Notes under the pieces: generated by a model
The model's database searches: none
What the model saw: the letters and a program-made list of their open reading frames with translations, nothing else
What the model was told of the DNA's origin: nothing
Part shown: piece by piece, positions 7,545-16,420 of the stretch
Position numbering within the stretch: position 1 is the first letter of the stretch
Layout: the number at the start of each line of letters is the position of its first letter
Made by a program: the position numbers and the translations under genes
NCBI GenBank assembly: GCA_041743425.1
Contig: JBGTMS010000047.1
Span: 1 to 64,000 of the forward strand
Source: JTS-RE37 sp041743425
GTDB lineage: Bacteria > Bacteroidota > Bacteroidia > Flavobacteriales > Flavobacteriaceae
Length of the DNA stretch: 64,000 nucleotides
Direction of reading: 5' to 3'

Positions 7545-9167
7545 ATGAAGAAGCATTCCTATTTACTGCCGACTATTATTGCCCTGGCTCTGGCCATAGG
7601 AATTTTTGTTGGAGGTAAACTCCACTTCAACGACAGTCCGGAAAAACTTTTTACCACCAATTCAAAAAAGGATAAGCTTAACCGGCTGATTGACTACATT
7701 GATTATGAGTATGTAGATGATATCAATACAGACAGCATAGTTGACGTGACCGTGAACAATATTCTGGACAAACTCGATCCCCACTCCGTTTATATTCCAA
7801 AGAATGAGATGGAAAAGGTTTCTGAGAATATGCGGGGAGATTTTGTAGGTATCGGAATCAGTTTCTATATGATTAAAGATTCCATTGCGGTTATACGAAC
7901 GGTTGAAAAGGGCCCCAGTTATCTCAAAGGAATCAAACCTGGGGACCGTATTCTGGTTGCCGGTAACGATACCCTCTTTGGCAAACGGCTGAAAAGTGAC
8001 GAAGTCGTGAGTAAATTGAAAGGAAAAATAGGGACATCAGTTCCTCTTACCGTATATCGAAAAAGCCAGAACAGAAAATTCTCTGTAAATGTTAAAAGGG
8101 ATCATGTGCCCATTAAGAGTGTGGAGGCTTATTATATGCTCACTCCGGAAATAGGATATATCAAGGTAAATCGCTTCGCTGAATCCACTTTCAGCGAATT
8201 CCAATCCGCATTGCAGACGCTGCAGCGTCAGGGCGCGCAAAAACTGGCCCTTGATTTGCGTGACAATCCGGGGGGTTACCTGGGTATTGCAGAACAAATG
8301 GCTGACGAATTTCTGGAAGACGGGAAACTGATCCTGTTTATAAAGAACAAAAAGGGTAAAATAGATAAGAGCTATGCCACCAAAAAGGGGAGTTTTGAGG
8401 ATAAACAGGTGTATGTGCTTATCAATGAACGGTCAGCTTCAGCAAGTGAGATCATTGCAGGGGCCCTGCAGGATAATGATATAGGAACCATCATAGGCCG
8501 CCGATCCTTTGGTAAGGGCCTCGTCCAGCGTGAAATGGAACTTGGAGACGGGTCCGCTGTACGTCTGACGGTATCAAGATATTACACCCCTTCCGGGAGA
8601 TCGATCCAGAAAGATTACCACAGCAGCACCAAAGATTATTATCAAAAATTTACAGAACGATATACCAACGGAGAATTGTTATCAGTAGACAGTATCAAGG
8701 TTAACGATTCTCTTAAGTTCAGAACCCCCAAAGGAAAAATTGTATATGGAGGCGGGGGCATTATTCCTGACGTATTCGTGCCTATAGGCAACAACGAAGA
8801 GGAAGATATCGAAAGCCTGAAGAGTTATGGATTCCTGTCGCGATTTATTTTTGACCATCTTGAGGAAGACAGAACGCGCTATCAGCACTACACCGGAGAA
8901 CAGTTTGCAAGGGAATTTCACGTGGACCATATTCTTTTCGAAAAGTTTGTGGACTATGCCGTGGCCAGTAATATCCGTCTCAACTTTTATGACCATGAAC
9001 TTAAGCTTAAGCTCTACCTCAAAGCAGCGCTTGCAGAGCAATTGTTTTCTTCCAATCTTCAGGCCAGAATAAGTGGGAAGGAAGATCCTATGCTGATCAA
9101 ACTGCTGGAATTGGAAGACAGCAGGACAAATCCTGATCTGGATAATAGGAAAAATTCCCTGAATTAG
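7545..9167 (+). CDS. S41-family C-terminal processing protease
   Basis: A 540-residue periplasmic serine protease. An N-terminal signal anchor (about residues 5-23) is followed by a helical cap, a PDZ domain (about 95-180) and the S41 catalytic domain. The Ser/Lys dyad is visible as S299 in ERSASASE and K324 in RSFGKG, 25 residues apart as in CtpA/Prc. A C-terminal extension beyond residue 400 (about 130 residues) is typical of Bacteroidota homologues. Such proteases trim or degrade envelope proteins from their C-terminus. It follows the dCMP deaminase gene by 20 bases. Confidence 0.93.
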   Translation: MKKHSYLLPTIIALALAIGIFVGGKLHFNDSPEKLFTTNSKKDKLNRLIDYIDYEYVDDINTDSIVDVTVNNILDKLDPHSVYIPKNEMEKVSENMRGDFVGIGISFYMIKDSIAVIRTVEKGPSYLKGIKPGDRILVAGNDTLFGKRLKSDEVVSKLKGKIGTSVPLTVYRKSQNRKFSVNVKRDHVPIKSVEAYYMLTPEIGYIKVNRFAESTFSEFQSALQTLQRQGAQKLALDLRDNPGGYLGIAEQMADEFLEDGKLILFIKNKKGKIDKSYATKKGSFEDKQVYVLINERSASASEIIAGALQDNDIGTIIGRRSFGKGLVQREMELGDGSAVRLTVSRYYTPSGRSIQKDYHSSTKDYYQKFTERYTNGELLSVDSIKVNDSLKFRTPKGKIVYGGGGIIPDVFVPIGNNEEEDIESLKSYGFLSRFIFDHLEEDRTRYQHYTGEQFAREFHVDHILFEKFVDYAVASNIRLNFYDHELKLKLYLKAALAEQLFSSNLQARISGKEDPMLIKLLELEDSRTNPDLDNRKNSLN

Positions 9168-9572
9168 ATCCTTATCTTTTGGGAATTTGTCAACTGCCCA
9201 GCCGACTATTTTGAAGATCCTTCCCCACGAGGGCGAATTACCGTCCATCACACAAGAATCTCTGACATTGCCTATTTCTATTCTGCTCAAACAAAAACTG
9301 CCGCGTGAATCTTCCTATCCTGAATTTCCTTGTGGTATCCAGCCTGAACCTGTGATCAGTGGATCCGTTATGCCGACAGCTCAGACCTGCCCTCTTTTGA
9401 AACGATTTTAATGCACGACATACCTGTTTGAAAAGCTTGACGGAACTGAGGATAGGCGCTATATACCACCTACCTCTGTTTGCTGATGCACTTATGAGGA
9501 GCTCCAAATTATGCCTTATTCCGAATTGGTGATTTTAGAACAAACATGATATGGCGGATAAAAAGTTTTATC
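9168..9572. other. Gene-poor stretch
   Basis: About 440 bases lie between the protease and the beta-barrel gene. The open frames here (plus 9187-9411, minus 9238-9507) look like chance: they lack a recognisable family, a signal peptide or a promoter. A short plus frame around 9190-9310 has a protein-like composition but is broken by stops soon after. I see no RNA gene or repeat; only the promoter at 9573-9580 is supported. Confidence 0.4.
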
Positions 9573-9580
9573 TAAATTTG
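9573..9580 (+). promoter_or_regulatory. -7 element (TAAATTTG) for the small beta-barrel gene
   Basis: Exact TAnnTTTG match, 31 bases before the ATG at 9612. No clear -33 TTG at the normal spacing. Confidence 0.55.
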
Positions 9581-9611
9581 CCGGATAATAATTGATGAAC
9601 TAAAACAATTT

Positions 9612-10085
9612 ATGATGAAAAATGTACTCATTGCACTATTCGCCATCCTCGCTCTAGGGGTGTTTCAATCAAATGCTCAGTCTACCTATACTACTGCCCT
9701 GGGTCTGGGAATCGATTTTGGCGATAACACTACCCTGGTTGGCCCAAGTGTGAAACATTTTTTTACGGAGAATCATGTGGGTCAGGGGGAGGTTACTTTT
9801 GGTGATGATATTACCGTGATTACCGCACTGTATCAGTATCACGGAGATTTCCCTAACGCGGCAGGTTTAAAATGGTTTGCCGGAGGCGGGGTGTCAATTG
9901 GCTTATATGACGGCGGTTCCGATTTCTTTTTAAGACCCACAGCCGGACTTGACTATAAAATAAATAATGTGCCTCTTGCTTTCTCCTTTGACTGGAGACC
10001 GTCCGTATTCCTGGGCGATGCCGATGGCGGGGACACTTTTCAGGCGGGGCGGTTTGGGCTTGGGTTCCGGTATACCTTCAATTGA
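9612..10085 (+). CDS. Small outer-membrane beta-barrel protein
   Basis: A 157-residue exported protein with a clear signal peptide (MMKNVLIALFAILALGVFQSNAQ). The mature part is a series of short alternating strands (GLGIDFGDNTTLVGPSVKHFF, GLKWFAGGGVSIGLY) and ends RFGLGFRYTFN, with a C-terminal aromatic residue before Asn, as seen in outer-membrane beta barrels. It would be a small eight-strand barrel in the outer membrane. No enzymatic motif is visible. It is monocistronic: own promoter upstream and a strong terminator at 10114-10137. Confidence 0.8.
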   Translation: MMKNVLIALFAILALGVFQSNAQSTYTTALGLGIDFGDNTTLVGPSVKHFFTENHVGQGEVTFGDDITVITALYQYHGDFPNAAGLKWFAGGGVSIGLYDGGSDFFLRPTAGLDYKINNVPLAFSFDWRPSVFLGDADGGDTFQAGRFGLGFRYTFN

Positions 10086-10113
10086 TTCAGGACTTCATCT
10101 TTCCAATAGCTAC

Positions 10114-10137
10114 AGGTGCCTTTAGGGCACCTTTTTT
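10114..10137 (+). terminator. Rho-independent terminator after the beta-barrel gene
   Basis: Perfect seven-base stem AGGTGCC/GGCACCT with loop TTTAG, followed by five further T. It lies 28 bases after the stop codon at 10085. Confidence 0.88.
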
Positions 10138-10259
10138 ATTATCCCAAAGCGAGAACTTCAGAATATTGGTGAATAACATTCTTGCCGCGCTTAGCCGTTT
10201 TTGCTTTCTGTAACTAATGAGACATCAAGACTGGTTGACATTCTCACGAAAGTGATTAA

Positions 10260-11645
10260 TTACAGGGACTTCAGAATACTTATAAATCTTGGATGTTCGG
10301 CAAGTCTTGCAAATGCCGAGTCCGACTTCAGCAGTTCAGAATTCCTGAGACCTTTAAACAAAGCCTGTTCAAGATGGTCAAGGCTTAATTCTGTTAAATC
10401 CAGTTCCGCAAACCCCTTGGCTACCATAAATTCATAATAGGGTTCCTGCTTTTCAAGAAGGAGCAGGACGTTGGCGCTGTAAATGGCTTTATGGATCTCC
10501 TTGGCGGCTACCTGCATTTCAAATGATTCCGTCGTCATTGCCTGTATCATGGAAATTAGTCTCTTACCCATTTTTTGCAAATTTTGATTTTTATGGGTTG
10601 GATACGATTTTTTTAATTTTTCGAACTTGTTTTCCCACCATCGGTAATTGATTGATTGTCCGGGCCTGCTGATTTCGGAAAAAAACCTGGTCGTGTAGGA
10701 GGTGGAGAGGGTATCTTCAAGCCTGGCGGTCATTTCAATATCCATGACCTCCTTTCGGTAGGTTTTAAGTGCCCGGATGGCAAGGCTTTTTTTCTCTATG
10801 CTATCTATTCCATCCCTGTCGCGGAAGTTTCGTAGAAGTCTTTGGTATTCTTCCTCTGCCCCCGGCAGATTCCCTGCTTCCTCCTTCTCTTTGGCTTCAC
10901 CGTAACAGCGCAGAAAAACGCTATCTTCATACGATGCATTGAAGGGAAGTGATCCCTTTCTCATTTCCTGAAGCCGGATCCATTCAAATGCCCTCAGCAG
11001 TAGTTTTGCCGGCGGCCAGGTATGTTTCCCTTCAAAGACATATAATTCGTTAGTGGTGCCAATAGAGTTGAACCACGATTTAACCTTGTGCATCTCCTGA
11101 AAATTCATATCCAGATCGCCTACGATACCGACATAAGGAAACTGGTCAACAATGGCCGGAAGTGAACTCAAATTGCCTGAAAACCCGGCACCACATCCCA
11201 CCACACCATGTATGGTACCGGAGAGAACGGCCACGGTTACCGCCAAGCGGGAACCCCCGCTAAAACCCGTCGTAAAAATCCTTTTCTCATCTATGGAATA
11301 TTTCGGGATAAGATGCTCCAACAATCGCCCGGTAAGTGCCAGGTTGTGGTCATAAGGGCCGTTTTGAATAGCGTTGGAGCTAACAAGAATATGGTTATTA
11401 ACTTCAGCAACAGGAATAAATGTCTCAACCGCAAGCCGACCCCTGCCGGCAGGATCAAAAATCAAGAGAAGGGAAGTTGGTCCATCCGTCTTCCCATTCT
11501 CCGGAAGATATAGGGCATAGGTTTCGTCAGGATATCCGGGGATGGTCAGGGAATCAGTCACCCCGCCAGGAACTGACTCCTGGCAGCTCCCGACGATCGC
11601 AATAAAGAAAGCGCAGAATAGAATATAATGCCTCACTATTTGCAT
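10260..11645 (-). CDS. Lipoprotein alpha/beta-hydrolase with helical C-terminal region
   Basis: A 461-residue protein with a lipoprotein signal (hydrophobic residues 8-19, lipobox ending at C21). Residues 30-245 form an alpha/beta-hydrolase domain: LLLIFDPAGRGR is the oxyanion strand and GFSGGSR the nucleophile elbow with S129. KHTWPP near 210 may supply the catalytic His. It resembles the feruloyl-esterase / polyhydroxybutyrate-depolymerase / dienelactone-hydrolase grouping. Residues 250-461 are helical and tetratricopeptide-like, ending in a repeat (FAELDLTELSLDHLEQALFKGL). It probably hydrolyses an ester at the cell surface or in the periplasm; the substrate is unknown. Confidence 0.8.
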   Translation of the reverse strand: MQIVRHYILFCAFFIAIVGSCQESVPGGVTDSLTIPGYPDETYALYLPENGKTDGPTSLLLIFDPAGRGRLAVETFIPVAEVNNHILVSSNAIQNGPYDHNLALTGRLLEHLIPKYSIDEKRIFTTGFSGGSRLAVTVAVLSGTIHGVVGCGAGFSGNLSSLPAIVDQFPYVGIVGDLDMNFQEMHKVKSWFNSIGTTNELYVFEGKHTWPPAKLLLRAFEWIRLQEMRKGSLPFNASYEDSVFLRCYGEAKEKEEAGNLPGAEEEYQRLLRNFRDRDGIDSIEKKSLAIRALKTYRKEVMDIEMTARLEDTLSTSYTTRFFSEISRPGQSINYRWWENKFEKLKKSYPTHKNQNLQKMGKRLISMIQAMTTESFEMQVAAKEIHKAIYSANVLLLLEKQEPYYEFMVAKGFAELDLTELSLDHLEQALFKGLRNSELLKSDSAFARLAEHPRFISILKSL

Positions 11646-11699
11646 ACAAAGCAGTTGAAAATATAGCTTCCCGGCTCCGGATACCGGCCATCCGAAGGC

Positions 11700-11903
11700 T
11701 TAGTTCTCTTCTATTTTTTTCTGGATTTTTTTAGAGGTAACAAAAATCAACAGCAGGACAATGGCACACAGCGATGCAACAATACCAATGACAGCAATAA
11801 TACTGTCGCCCTTTAACGGATCCCTGAAATCGATAAGGGTGGTATTATAGACGATGAGTGCAATTGCCAGGACGAGTAATACGATGGTGACAGATTTGTT
11901 CAT
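11700..11903 (-). CDS. Small two-helix membrane protein
   Basis: A 67-residue protein with two membrane segments (roughly residues 5-20 and 32-52) and a lysine-rich cytoplasmic tail (TSKKIQKKIEEN). The frame is open from 11933, but the ATG at 11903 starts directly at the first hydrophobic segment and is preferred. It lies downstream of the MarC gene, 42 bases after its stop, and so may share its transcript. I do not recognise a family. Confidence 0.6.
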   Translation of the reverse strand: MNKSVTIVLLVLAIALIVYNTTLIDFRDPLKGDSIIAVIGIVASLCAIVLLLIFVTSKKIQKKIEEN

Positions 11904-11945
11904 AAGGAACACTTTGTGACTTTGGTGTAACACCTGCTTTTCCGG

Positions 11946-12524
11946 TCAGAAAAGCTGATTGATATTGGTGGCAAATAATTTAACGGCAATGGCCATCAGT
12001 ATAACCCCGAAAACCTTGCGAATAATGCTCAGTCCGCTCTGCCCCAGGATCCGTTCAATTTTACTGGACGATTTCAGAACCAGATAGACAAATATAACGT
12101 TTACTATAATGGCTATAATGATGTTTTCAACATGGTATTCTGCCCTGAGTGAAAGCAGGGAAGTCATAGTCCCGGCACCGGCGATCAGGGGGAAGGCAAT
12201 AGGAACCACGGAAGCACTTTCCGGCTGGTCATCCCTGTAAAGAACAATGCCGAGTATCATTTCAATGGCAAGGAAGAAGAGCACAAAGGAACCTGCCACG
12301 GCAAAGGAGTTGACATCAATTCCTATCAGTTTAAGAATTTCCTCGCCAATAAACAGGAAAGCGACCATTATACATGCAGCTACAATGGTCGCCTTCCCGG
12401 ATTGGATGCGGCCAACTTTATTCTTCACACTGATGATGATGGGGATGCTGCCTACAATATCTATAACCGCGAAAAGGATCATACTCGCAGAGGCAATTTC
12501 CCTGAAATTAAGATTCTGAAACAT
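11946..12524 (-). CDS. MarC-family integral membrane protein
   Basis: A 192-residue protein with six hydrophobic segments and the MarC/NAAT signature (MILFAVIDIVGSIPIIISV at the N-terminus; FPLIAGAGTMTSLL in the middle). The family was once linked to multidrug resistance and to neutral amino-acid transport; the function remains open. The frame is open to 12545, but the -7 element at 12543-12550 covers that codon, so the ATG at 12524 is the start. It is divergent from the DUF3109 gene. The 67-residue membrane protein gene follows. Confidence 0.9.
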   Translation of the reverse strand: MFQNLNFREIASASMILFAVIDIVGSIPIIISVKNKVGRIQSGKATIVAACIMVAFLFIGEEILKLIGIDVNSFAVAGSFVLFFLAIEMILGIVLYRDDQPESASVVPIAFPLIAGAGTMTSLLSLRAEYHVENIIIAIIVNVIFVYLVLKSSSKIERILGQSGLSIIRKVFGVILMAIAVKLFATNINQLF

Positions 12525-12542
12525 GGGGATTGAAATTGTCGG

Positions 12543-12550
12543 CAAATGTA
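12543..12550 (-). promoter_or_regulatory. -7 element (TACATTTG) for marC-family gene
   Basis: Exact TAnnTTTG match on the minus strand, 18 bases before the ATG at 12524. It decides the start codon, since the longer frame begins inside it. Confidence 0.55.
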
Positions 12551-12594
12551 CATTTTTAATCCCTCTTAAAGCTAATTGTCATGAAAGATGGGAA

Positions 12595-12621
12595 TTGTGT
12601 TCAGCCAAAAAAGTATATTTG
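12595..12621 (+). promoter_or_regulatory. Promoter (-33 TTG, -7 TATATTTG) for the DUF3109 gene
   Basis: TTG at 12595-12597 and an exact -7 element at 12614-12621, separated by 16 bases. The ATG at 12640 is 18 bases downstream. This argues for that start over the longer open frame beginning at 12523, most of which lies upstream of the promoter. Confidence 0.55.
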
Positions 12622-12639
12622 CGCGCAGATACTTCAGGA

Positions 12640-13209
12640 ATGCTCCGGCTGGGAAAAACAATTGTCTCCGAAGAGATTTTAGACACCGATTTCGTATGCA
12701 ATCTCACGGCCTGTAAAGGTGTTTGTTGTGTAGATGGCGAAGCCGGCGCACCGGTGGAAGACCGGGAGACCACCATTCTGGTCGATATCTTTAGCAAGGT
12801 TAAGCCTTTTCTCAGGGCGGAAGGGATTGCAGCGATTCAGGAACAGGGAGCCTTTGTAAAAGGAGAGGATGGGGAATGGGAAACGCCTCTCGTGAATAAT
12901 AATGAGTGCGCCTATGTCATTTATTCCGACGAAGGCATCGTTAAATGTGGACTGGAAGAAGCGTACAACCATGGGGCAACAAAATGGAAGAAACCTGTTT
13001 CCTGTCATCTATACCCTGTCAGGGTAACAGAATATGAAGAATTGACGGCTGTGAATTACCACAAATGGCACATTTGTGATCCTGCCTGCGCTTTGGGTAC
13101 GGCTCTGGAGGTGCCTGTCTACAAATTTGTAAAGGATGCTCTCATACGCAAGTTTGGAAAAAGGTGGTATGAACGGTTGGAAAAGCTTGCAGCCCTGAGG
13201 CCTAAATAG
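12640..13209 (+). CDS. DUF3109-family cysteine-rich protein
   Basis: A 189-residue cytoplasmic protein of the DUF3109 family, whose function is unknown. It is rich in conserved Cys: C20, C25, C29 and C30 (CNLTACKGVCC) near the N-terminus, C90 and C103 in the middle, C122 in VSCHLYPVR and C146/C150 at HICDPAC. The pattern resembles YkgJ-like proteins proposed to hold a metal or iron-sulphur centre. The ATG at 12640 gives the family's usual N-terminus (MLRLGKTIVS). It ends eight bases inside the 3' end of the convergent histidine-kinase gene. Confidence 0.9.
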   Translation: MLRLGKTIVSEEILDTDFVCNLTACKGVCCVDGEAGAPVEDRETTILVDIFSKVKPFLRAEGIAAIQEQGAFVKGEDGEWETPLVNNNECAYVIYSDEGIVKCGLEEAYNHGATKWKKPVSCHLYPVRVTEYEELTAVNYHKWHICDPACALGTALEVPVYKFVKDALIRKFGKRWYERLEKLAALRPK

Positions 13210-15133
13210 TTGGTATGTGGAGGACCACTTTGGTACCGGAAGCCTGCCCGTAATCATCATAAAGATCCAGAATCTCCACATGAAAGGAGTTCTGGTAATC
13301 TTTTGAAAAATTGGCAAGTCGCTCCTTGGTGATATCTATACCAACTGATTTTCTCTTTAGCACTTTATTTTCCTTACGCTTTTCAGCTACTGCCCTTCCT
13401 ACCCCATTATCTATAATGGCTATATTTATAAATCCGTTTTTTTCCCTGCTGATGTGAAGGGTGATTTTCTTATCGCCTTCCTTTGAGGAGAGTCCGTGCC
13501 ACAGGGCATTTTCCAGGAATGGCTGTAGGATAAGAGAAGGAATTTTTACCAAATGGATATCAATCCCTTCATCAATCTGTACGGTAAAATTTATTTCCTC
13601 AGAGAAGCGGATATTTTCAATATTCATATACAATTCCACAGTTTCGAGTTCTTCCGCAAGAGGTATTTCTTTTAAGGAGGAGGCTTCCAGTATTTTCCGG
13701 ACCAGTTTGGAGAACTTATTGAGATAATGAACAGCATTTTTCTGTTCGTTATTAATAATATATAATTTGATGGAATTCAATGAGTTAAATAGGAAGTGAG
13801 GGTTCATCTGGCTGCGGAGCATACTCTGTTCCAGCGTCAGCATTTTTTTCTCACTCTTCAGCTGGTACTGGCGGTAAAGGATATACAAGATGAGCGTCAG
13901 GAGGGCGAGGAGCAGTGCACTTACCAGAAGAATATTCTGGTTCCGGCGAAGTTTCAGTGTAACAATCTCATTATCCTTGGCCAGAACTTCTATCTGATTG
14001 CTTTTTTTCTGGGAATCGTAGCGTATGATCACATCATTCACATAACTGATATTTACATTGCTGTTTATTTCAGCTTCGTGGGCCTTAGATTTCTTGAAAC
14101 TGTCCAGTGCCTCTTTATATTTCCCCTGCGTGGCTGCCAGTTCCGACAATAACATATAACTGTTGGTAATATAAATGGGTAATTGATATTTCTCGGCGGT
14201 TTGAAGGCCTTCACGTAATTTTATTTCTGCCTCGGCATACCGGCCAAGCCTGGTTAATGCCCACCCGAGATTGATAAGTACTCCGGTAATGATTTGCCGG
14301 TCTTCTGTAGCAACGGCGGCCAATAATGTCGGCTCAAGGAGTTCCATGGCTTCGTTGAGCTTGCCTTGTTTGATATAGATCTGGGCGATGCTGTTTTTAC
14401 AGATGACTTTTCCGGACTCTGATTCTATTTCTTCATCATAGGCAAGGGCGGCCCGGTAACTTTTAAGCGCCTCATCCAACCTGCCCTGTTCTTCCATACA
14501 CTCGCCAATATTCTGATTATTGACAGCCAGTCCCCTGATATTTCCCAGTTCCTTCTCCAGCTCTATGGACAAAGTGAATTGTTCCACAGCAAGATGATAT
14601 TGCTTAAGCGTCTTATATATATTGCCAATACTATTATGAGAAACGTTAATGCTTCTTTTAATTCCATCAGAAGGCTTTTTAATGGATTCGGCAAGTTCCA
14701 GGGCTTCCTGGCTATAGTCCAGGGCGGTTTTAATCGCGTCAAGACGCCGGTAGACCACCGCAAGCATATTGAGGCTGAATATCCGGAATTCCTTGTTTTT
14801 ACCGGCCATTGCCACATCCAGGCCGTTTTGATGAAGCTCGATTGCCCTGTAAAATTTTGAAATATTCCGGTACTTAGTCCCCATCTGATTATAGGCATAG
14901 GACTGGCCATCCAGGTATTTTTTCTCCTTCGCACGGGCAATAAAATATATCATAAGGGTGGTATCCCTTCGCTCCTCGTGTAGTACACTATCTATCTCCT
15001 GATAGGTTTTGGGAGCAAATCTTATAAGACTGTCTACCCTTTCTTTAAAGGCAGCCGGAATCTCCTGGAATGCCATCAAAGGCCAGGTCAGAATAAAAAT
15101 CAGAAAGGATATCTGACATCGCAACCATCTCAT
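13202..15133 (-). CDS. TPR sensor histidine kinase, LytS/YehU type
   Basis: A 643-residue membrane kinase. After a signal peptide (about 1-22) come six or so tetratricopeptide repeats (about 70-350) in the periplasm, a short coiled coil, one transmembrane helix (401-420) and a cytoplasmic His_kinase domain with phospho-acceptor H446 in MNPHFLFNSLNSIKLYI. The ATPase domain N box is at 541-546 (ENALWHG). This layout is common in Bacteroidota and pairs with LytTR regulators. It lies eight bases after its response-regulator gene in one operon. The signal sensed by the TPR region is unknown. Confidence 0.93.
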   Translation of the reverse strand: MRWLRCQISFLIFILTWPLMAFQEIPAAFKERVDSLIRFAPKTYQEIDSVLHEERRDTTLMIYFIARAKEKKYLDGQSYAYNQMGTKYRNISKFYRAIELHQNGLDVAMAGKNKEFRIFSLNMLAVVYRRLDAIKTALDYSQEALELAESIKKPSDGIKRSINVSHNSIGNIYKTLKQYHLAVEQFTLSIELEKELGNIRGLAVNNQNIGECMEEQGRLDEALKSYRAALAYDEEIESESGKVICKNSIAQIYIKQGKLNEAMELLEPTLLAAVATEDRQIITGVLINLGWALTRLGRYAEAEIKLREGLQTAEKYQLPIYITNSYMLLSELAATQGKYKEALDSFKKSKAHEAEINSNVNISYVNDVIIRYDSQKKSNQIEVLAKDNEIVTLKLRRNQNILLVSALLLALLTLILYILYRQYQLKSEKKMLTLEQSMLRSQMNPHFLFNSLNSIKLYIINNEQKNAVHYLNKFSKLVRKILEASSLKEIPLAEELETVELYMNIENIRFSEEINFTVQIDEGIDIHLVKIPSLILQPFLENALWHGLSSKEGDKKITLHISREKNGFINIAIIDNGVGRAVAEKRKENKVLKRKSVGIDITKERLANFSKDYQNSFHVEILDLYDDYGQASGTKVVLHIPTI

Positions 15134-15141
15134 ACAAACAC

Positions 15142-15876
15142 TTAAAGCAGGTCTAAAAAATCGGATTTCTTCTGACGGGATACCGGAATTTTATGATTTG
15201 ACTGGAGCACCACATATCCGTCGGTTTTGAGAAACTCCTTTATTTTGGTGAGATTGATTATAAAAGAATTATGAATTCTGAAAAATGAATCGGAAGGCAA
15301 CAGGTCATTCACTTCTTTAAGCTTTTTGGTCAACACTATACGTTGCCCGTCTGTCAGAAATATGGTGCTGTAATTTCCGTCTGATTCGGCATACAGAATC
15401 TCGTTGCTTTCCAGAAAGAGCAATTTCCCATCCGTATTAAAAGTGATTTTTTTGTTTATGGAACGGCTATTAAAATTCAAAAGGATTTTTTCCAATCGCT
15501 CTGCAGTATAGTTTTTTGAGTTGTGTTTTTTAATCTTTACCAGGGTCTCTTTCAAATCGTCCGTATCGATGGGTTTCAAAAGGTAATCGATGGCTTCATT
15601 CTTAAGGGCCTTTATGGCATATTGGTTGTACGCAGTGGTTATCACAACCGGAAAATCTTTGTTTTTCAACTTCTGGATAAACTGGAAACCATCCATAGTA
15701 GGCATTTCAATATCCAAAAAAAGACAATCCGGAGTATGATTTTCAAGGAACTGCAAAGCTTCAAACGGGTCGGTGAAGGAAGCCACAACATTTATTTCAT
15801 CACTGAAATTGGTCAATTCCCACGAGAGACTTTGAAGTGCTTTTATTTCATCGTCAACAATTACAGCTTCTATCAT
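15142..15876 (-). CDS. LytTR-family response regulator
   Basis: A two-domain regulator of 244 residues (from the ATG at 15876): a receiver domain with acidic pocket D8-D9 and phospho-acceptor D55 (LFLDIEMP), and a C-terminal LytTR DNA-binding domain (about 140-244, RIHNSFIINLTKIKEFLKTDGYVVL). The frame is also open from 15888 and 15909; MIEAVIVDDE at 15876 is the family's usual start. Promoter at 15907-15914. It is phosphorylated, by inference, by the kinase encoded immediately downstream. Targets are unknown; LytTR sites are often near the regulator's own operon. Confidence 0.93.
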   Translation of the reverse strand: MIEAVIVDDEIKALQSLSWELTNFSDEINVVASFTDPFEALQFLENHTPDCLFLDIEMPTMDGFQFIQKLKNKDFPVVITTAYNQYAIKALKNEAIDYLLKPIDTDDLKETLVKIKKHNSKNYTAERLEKILLNFNSRSINKKITFNTDGKLLFLESNEILYAESDGNYSTIFLTDGQRIVLTKKLKEVNDLLPSDSFFRIHNSFIINLTKIKEFLKTDGYVVLQSNHKIPVSRQKKSDFLDLL

Positions 15877-15906
15877 TTTATTTTGCATCTGAGGGGGTAA
15901 TTTAAT

Positions 15907-15914
15907 CAAAAATA
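15907..15914 (-). promoter_or_regulatory. -7 element (TATTTTTG) for the LytTR regulator operon
   Basis: Exact TAnnTTTG match on the minus strand, 30 bases before the ATG at 15876. The rest of the 330-base gap up to 16208 shows no gene. Confidence 0.5.
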
Positions 15915-16208
15915 GGAGTACACAAGTTCCTGCTTATAAAAAGATGTGTCAACAGAACGGTTTTACGTATGATTGGTAAAAAATGAATTATAATCATCTC
16001 AGGGCAACTGCTTCCCCCGAGGGAACGCTTGAGTTGTCATCAAATCTGATTGGTTAAAATCCCCGGAAGGCCCTAATATCAGGCTTATCGCCGTTTGACA
16101 ATCTTTGAATTTCATTCCTGCCATCCGTGTACTATTTCCTACCATTCACACAAATTGCAATTTTCGTTCAGCGGGTTCAGTCTACATTAGCCATGTTAAG
16201 TTAAAGGA

Positions 16209-16403
16209 ATGAATTTAGCCTTAAATTATTTAAATACCAATGTCATGAGAAGATGCATGATTTTTTTTACCCTCCTAATCATTACAGTCATTATCGCGGT
16301 TTTTGCGGAGCAACGTCCGGATATTCCCAAAGAGGTCGTCATCGTAGCCGGGGCGGATGCCGGTTATGACCTGCTCGCGGCCGAGGAAGGCCTTGAACCT
16401 TGA
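16209..16403 (+). CDS. Small membrane-anchored protein
   Basis: A 64-residue frame with AAAGGA just before the ATG, one hydrophobic segment (about residues 15-33) and a short acidic tail (DAGYDLLAAEEGLEP). It is followed after 17 bases by another small exported protein, which supports a real two-gene unit. I do not recognise a family, and the length is near the limit for chance. Confidence 0.45.
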   Translation: MNLALNYLNTNVMRRCMIFFTLLIITVIIAVFAEQRPDIPKEVVIVAGADAGYDLLAAEEGLEP

Positions 16404-16420
16404 TATAATCATTTTATAAA

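Noticed and set aside
8682..9290. Minus-strand frame of 202 codons
   Set aside because: Antisense to the S41 protease for most of its length; no signal, domain or promoter.
9187..9507. Two overlapping frames between the protease and the beta-barrel gene
   Set aside because: Neither has a start signal, family or promoter; both ends are arbitrary. Kept only as part of a gene-poor stretch.
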